From: Asticcacaulis biprosthecium C19
Lineage (GTDB): Bacteria; Pseudomonadota; Alphaproteobacteria; Caulobacterales; Caulobacteraceae
DNA length: 35,103 nt
NCBI RefSeq assembly: GCF_000204015.1
Contig: NZ_GL883078.1
Coordinates: 650,956-686,058, forward strand
Direction of reading: 5' to 3'
Shown: positions 32,947-35,103 of the stretch, one piece after another
Numbering within the stretch: the first letter of the stretch is position 1
Layout: every line of letters begins with the position of its first letter
Translations under genes and position numbers: made by a program
The notes under the pieces: generated by a model
Databases searched by the model: none
Told to the model about the DNA's origin: nothing
What the model saw: the letters and a program-made list of their open reading frames with translations, nothing else

Positions 32947-33498
32947 ATGCCAAGTCCCGGCGAGGTCAGGATCGTCTTCGTCGGTGACTCGATTACCGAG
33001 TGGTGGCAGGACACGCCGTACTGGGCGGAGTTTTCCGATTACAGCCTGAACCTGGGCGTGGCGGGGGACCGGACCGAGGACGTGCTATGGCGGCTGCGAA
33101 CGCAACTGAACGATCCCGATATCCAGCCGGCGGTGATCACCGTCATGATCGGCACCAACCATCTGTGGGATGAGTCGGGCGATATCGTCGCCGGGCAGAT
33201 GGCCGTGATCGCGCGGCTGCGTGAGTTGCGGCCAGAGGCGGAAATCCTTGTGTTTTCAGTGCTTCCGACGGGGGATGCCGCCTTGAACCAGGCCATGGTG
33301 GAGCCGATCAATCAGCGGCTGGCCGCGGCTGTCGAGGGCATATTGAATACGCAGTTCGTTGATTTGTATACACATTTTGTCGATAGCGGCGGACGGGGAC
33401 CCAGGCATCTGTTCCCGGATGGGGTGCATCTCAGCCACGACGGGTACCGGCTGTGGCGGGATCTGTTGTTGGCGAAGTTGGCGACCTACAAAGCCTAG
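32947..33498 (+). CDS. SGNH/GDSL-family hydrolase
   Basis: 183 aa, 9 nt after chpT with GAGGT upstream. All four blocks are present: I with the nucleophile Ser in IVFVGDSITEWW, II with Gly in NLGVAGDRTEDVLWRL, III with Asn in VMIGTNHLWD, and V with Asp and His in LFPDGVHLSHDGYRLW. This form is like the platelet-activating-factor acetylhydrolase-type GDSL lipases and acyl-carbohydrate esterases. No signal peptide, so cytoplasmic. Probably co-transcribed with chpT; a link to the relay is not implied. Confidence 0.9.
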   Translation: MPSPGEVRIVFVGDSITEWWQDTPYWAEFSDYSLNLGVAGDRTEDVLWRLRTQLNDPDIQPAVITVMIGTNHLWDESGDIVAGQMAVIARLRELRPEAEILVFSVLPTGDAALNQAMVEPINQRLAAAVEGILNTQFVDLYTHFVDSGGRGPRHLFPDGVHLSHDGYRLWRDLLLAKLATYKA

Positions 33499-33506
33499 GC
33501 CCAACC

Positions 33507-33549
33507 AACCCCTCCCCCTACCCTCTCCCCTCAGGTGGGGAGAGGGAGA
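33507..33549. repeat. CCCTCTCCCC-family hairpin
   Basis: CCCTCTCCCC (33521-33530) and GGGGAGAGGG (33537-33546) form a perfect 10-bp stem around TCAGGT; related to the outer blocks at 11272-11413. It sits between the convergent SGNH and GNAT genes, could end both transcripts, and supplies the last codons of the GNAT gene. Confidence 0.75.
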
Positions 33550-34015
33550 AGACATAGGCGTCAACAAGCGCCAAGGTGAAGAAAAGGCTATTGGGATCAG
33601 GGAGATAGTCGCCAAACAGGCCGCATTCGACGAAGCCGTGGCGGCGGTACAGGGCCCAGGCCGGCGCGAAGAAGGGCCAGGCCCCGGTCTCCAGATTCAG
33701 GCGCTTCAGACCCCGGGCGCGACTTTCCGCCACGATATGCGCGAGAATCCGCCCGCCCAGACCGGCGCCGCGACGGCTCGCCACGACGTGCATGGCCTTG
33801 ATCTCGCCTTCGGTGGGCGACAGGGTCTTCAGGCCGCCCACCCCGACCAGGTCGTCGCCGTCCCACAGGGTCCACACGCTGACATCGGGGGCGGTCAGAC
33901 CGGACAGGTCGAGCGCATGAGCGCTGCCCGGTGCGGTATTATATGCTGCCTCGGCAGCATGGTACTGCAAGAGTTCGAGAACCTTGGAGTTCGTGAAGTC
34001 GGCGGGGATGATCAT
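33518..34015 (-). CDS. GNAT-family N-acetyltransferase
   Basis: 165 aa. Acetyl-CoA site in IKAMHVVASRRGAGLGGRIL (motif A, RGxGxG form), then AESRARGLKRLNLETGAWPF, ALYRRHGFVECGLFGDYLPD, PNSLFFTLAL. Members of this subfamily usually end at about the TLAL strand; the extra [15 protein letters not shown] is encoded partly by the repeat hairpin, so the original stop seems lost. The substrate is unknown. It starts 15 nt after the XRE-cupin gene on the same strand. Confidence 0.87.
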   Translation of the reverse strand: MIIPADFTNSKVLELLQYHAAEAAYNTAPGSAHALDLSGLTAPDVSVWTLWDGDDLVGVGGLKTLSPTEGEIKAMHVVASRRGAGLGGRILAHIVAESRARGLKRLNLETGAWPFFAPAWALYRRHGFVECGLFGDYLPDPNSLFFTLALVDAYVFSLSPPEGRG

Positions 34016-34030
34016 GGTTCAGTTTTGGGC

Positions 34031-34579
34031 TTAGCTGCGGGCAAGAGCGACGAGGTAGGTACAGGGTAAATCGGTCGCATTGGCGAAGGTGACCTCGGCC
34101 GGGGGACCGAAGCCAAGGCAGTCGCCGTCGGCCAGGTCGTAACGGCGGCCACCTTCCGTTAGGGTCAAGCTTCCGGTCATGACCCAGACGACCTGGCGGA
34201 TGTGGGCCAGGGACGAGGCCGGCAGGGTGACGCTCTGGCCGGCGGGCAGTTCGACCTTGACGACCTCGACCGGGTGGTTGGGCCGGACAAAGACCTGCCG
34301 GCGGATGTAGCGGGAGTCGGGGTCGCGCCAGACGGGTTGGTCGGCGGCGCGGGACAGGCGATCGCCACCTTCGGCCTTGACCAGGAGGCCGGCCAGGGTC
34401 AGACCGAAGGCCGCGGCCAGCTTGACCAGGACGACGGCGGTCGGGCTGACCTGCGCGTTTTCGATCTTGTTGATGGCGGCCTTTGAGACGCCGGAGCGCT
34501 GCGCCAGTTCGGCCAGGGACCAGTTCCGGGTTTCGCGCTCCAGCTTGAGGCGATGAGCCAAATCTTCTAAAATGTCCAT
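34031..34579 (-). CDS. XRE-family regulator with C-terminal cupin domain
   Basis: 182 aa. Helix-turn-helix at residues 6-62: LAHRLKLERETRNWSLAELA, QRSGVSKAAINKIENAQVSP, TAVVLVKLAAAFGLTLAGLL. A cupin_2 barrel follows at about 95-175: VVKVELPAGQSVTLPASSLA, VVWVMTGSLTLTEGGRRYDL, ADGDCLGFGPP. Such proteins bind a small ligand in the cupin and control adjacent genes; the downstream GNAT is the likely target. There is no ribosome site before the ATG, which coincides with the expected transcription start. Confidence 0.92.
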   Translation of the reverse strand: MDILEDLAHRLKLERETRNWSLAELAQRSGVSKAAINKIENAQVSPTAVVLVKLAAAFGLTLAGLLVKAEGGDRLSRAADQPVWRDPDSRYIRRQVFVRPNHPVEVVKVELPAGQSVTLPASSLAHIRQVVWVMTGSLTLTEGGRRYDLADGDCLGFGPPAEVTFANATDLPCTYLVALARS

Positions 34580-34585
34580 TTAGAT

Positions 34586-34614
34586 ATTTTAAGAGACGAT
34601 TGGATTGGCGTCAA
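34586..34614 (-). promoter_or_regulatory. Promoter of the XRE-cupin gene, probably leaderless
   Basis: On the minus strand TTGACG (34614-34609) and TAAAAT (34591-34586) have the ideal 17-nt spacing. The -10 ends 6 nt before the A of the ATG at 34579, so transcription should begin at or within a base or two of the start codon. Confidence 0.65.
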
Positions 34615-34624
34615 GGGGCCGAGT

Positions 34625-34640
34625 GGACGTGACAACGTCC
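34625..34640. promoter_or_regulatory. Inverted repeat GGACGT-GACA-ACGTCC, candidate ParD operator
   Basis: Perfect 6-bp arms around GACA, 42 nt before the second parD and within the divergent promoter region shared with the XRE-cupin gene. ParD proteins bind short palindromes in their own promoters. Confidence 0.45.
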
Positions 34641-34681
34641 GTCAAGTCGGGCACGATCTAATAATACCAGGAGACATTGGC

Positions 34682-34951
34682 ATGGCCGGCACCAGCGCGA
34701 GTTTGGGTCGTCATTTTGAAGGGCTGGTCAAGCGCCTGGTGGCGGACGGCCGGTACAACAATGCCAGCGAAGTGGTTCGCGATGGCCTGCGCATGGTTGA
34801 AGAGCGGGAGCGCCGGCTGGCCGCGCTTGATGCTGCCGTGGAACGGAGCCACGCCGACATTCAGGCTGGGCGGACGAACCCGGCGGAGGAGGTTTTCGAC
34901 CGGCTTCAAGCCAAATATGCCGACATGGCCAAAGCCCGCGGCGAATTGTGA
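34682..34951 (+). CDS. parD: ParD-like antitoxin (second locus)
   Basis: 89 aa. AGTSASLGRHFEGLVKRLVA, DGRYNNASEVVRDGLRMVEE is the standard type II ParD DNA-binding and dimer part; RERRLAALDAAVERSHADIQ and FDRLQAKYADMAKARGEL form the toxin-binding tail. AGGAG lies about 9 nt before the ATG. The stop overlaps the GTG start of parE (TTGTGA), the usual coupling. It is unrelated at detail level to the antitoxin at 5221, which has a different N-terminus. Confidence 0.93.
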   Translation: MAGTSASLGRHFEGLVKRLVADGRYNNASEVVRDGLRMVEERERRLAALDAAVERSHADIQAGRTNPAEEVFDRLQAKYADMAKARGEL

Positions 34952-35103
34952 AGGTCAGGATTTCTGCGCAGGCGGAAGGCGAGCTTGAGCGGATCGGTGA
35001 CCATATTGCCAAGGACAATCCCCTCAGAGCGATGACCTTCGTCGAAGACTTGCGCACGGCCGCGCTCTCCTTATACCAATCCACGATGACCTTGACTCAT
35101 CGT
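34948..35103 (+). CDS. parE: ParE-like toxin, partial, running into the end palindrome
   Basis: Starts at GTG 34948, overlapping parD by 4 nt, and is open to the window edge (52 codons). VKVRISAQAEGELERIGDHI, AKDNPLRAMTFVEDLRTAAL is a good ParE N-terminal half. From about codon 42 the frame is encoded by the palindromic repeat (LYQSTMTLTHR) where family members continue with a conserved helix end and an FP-type turn. Either the repeat has inserted into parE or the assembly joined a wrong repeat copy here. The palindrome is open in this frame through its full length. Toxicity is doubtful if the sequence is real. Confidence 0.8.
   Translation, partial: MKVRISAQAEGELERIGDHIAKDNPLRAMTFVEDLRTAALSLYQSTMTLTHR
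35073..35103. repeat. Right-end copy of the 41-bp palindromic repeat (truncated)
   Basis: Arm ATACCAATCCACGATGA (35073-35089), loop CCTTGAC (35090-35096), second arm TCATCGT (35097-35103), cut by the window edge 10 nt before its end. It is the exact reverse complement of the left-edge copy, with the loop inverted. Confidence 0.85.

Overview
The window looks like part of the chromosome of a Caulobacterales alphaproteobacterium, perhaps nearer Asticcacaulis than Caulobacter (inference). The evidence is a ChpT phosphotransferase gene (CckA-ChpT-CtrA relay), two perfect TTAA-N7-TTAA CtrA boxes, GANTC (CcrM) sites near one of them, a MucR/Ros regulator, PAS_5 and DUF2336 proteins, and a moderately high GC content. 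It is mostly housekeeping DNA with small accessory pieces. Both ends stop inside copies of the same 41-bp palindrome, so it is probably a whole contig broken at a repeat.

Layout. 1-5084 (minus strand): rpoH, a small zinc-ribbon membrane protein, folP, murB, a 77-aa unknown and murC. A 30-bp-arm palindrome separates murB from folP. 5221-5737: a parD antitoxin whose parE partner carries an in-frame amber codon. 5828-9250: an envelope locus behind a CtrA box, with two tandem copies of the same three-gene cassette: a membrane-anchored BON-like/OmpA protein, a 31-aa membrane microprotein, and an N-terminally anchored membrane protein. A secreted single-domain OmpA-like protein follows. The order resembles mycobacterial arfABC (Rv0899-Rv0901).

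9296-21253 is a branched-chain amino acid region. ilvD is on the minus strand, then a secreted esterase. On the plus strand come a promoter, a possible leader peptide and attenuator, a free-standing IlvD C-terminal-like protein, ilvC, an IlvG-like large subunit, an IlvM-like small subunit, a 63-aa ORF, ilvE, leuC, leuD and leuB, ending in a terminator. Together these cover acetolactate to the branched-chain amino acids and most of the leucine branch; leuA and ilvA are not here.

21335-28617: yggU/yggT, tRNA-Ala(CGC), a PAF-acetylhydrolase-like lipoprotein candidate, an MFS transporter, a CPA1 Na+/H+ antiporter, a GlcD/Dld-type FAD oxidase, a GFA-family protein and a PAS_5 protein. 28933-35103: mucR with its terminator, a DUF2336 protein, cysK divergent from chpT with a CtrA box between them, an SGNH hydrolase, a GNAT and XRE-cupin pair with a probably leaderless promoter, and a second parDE pair whose toxin runs into the end palindrome. 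Several GC-rich intergenic palindromic repeats of two families are scattered between operons.
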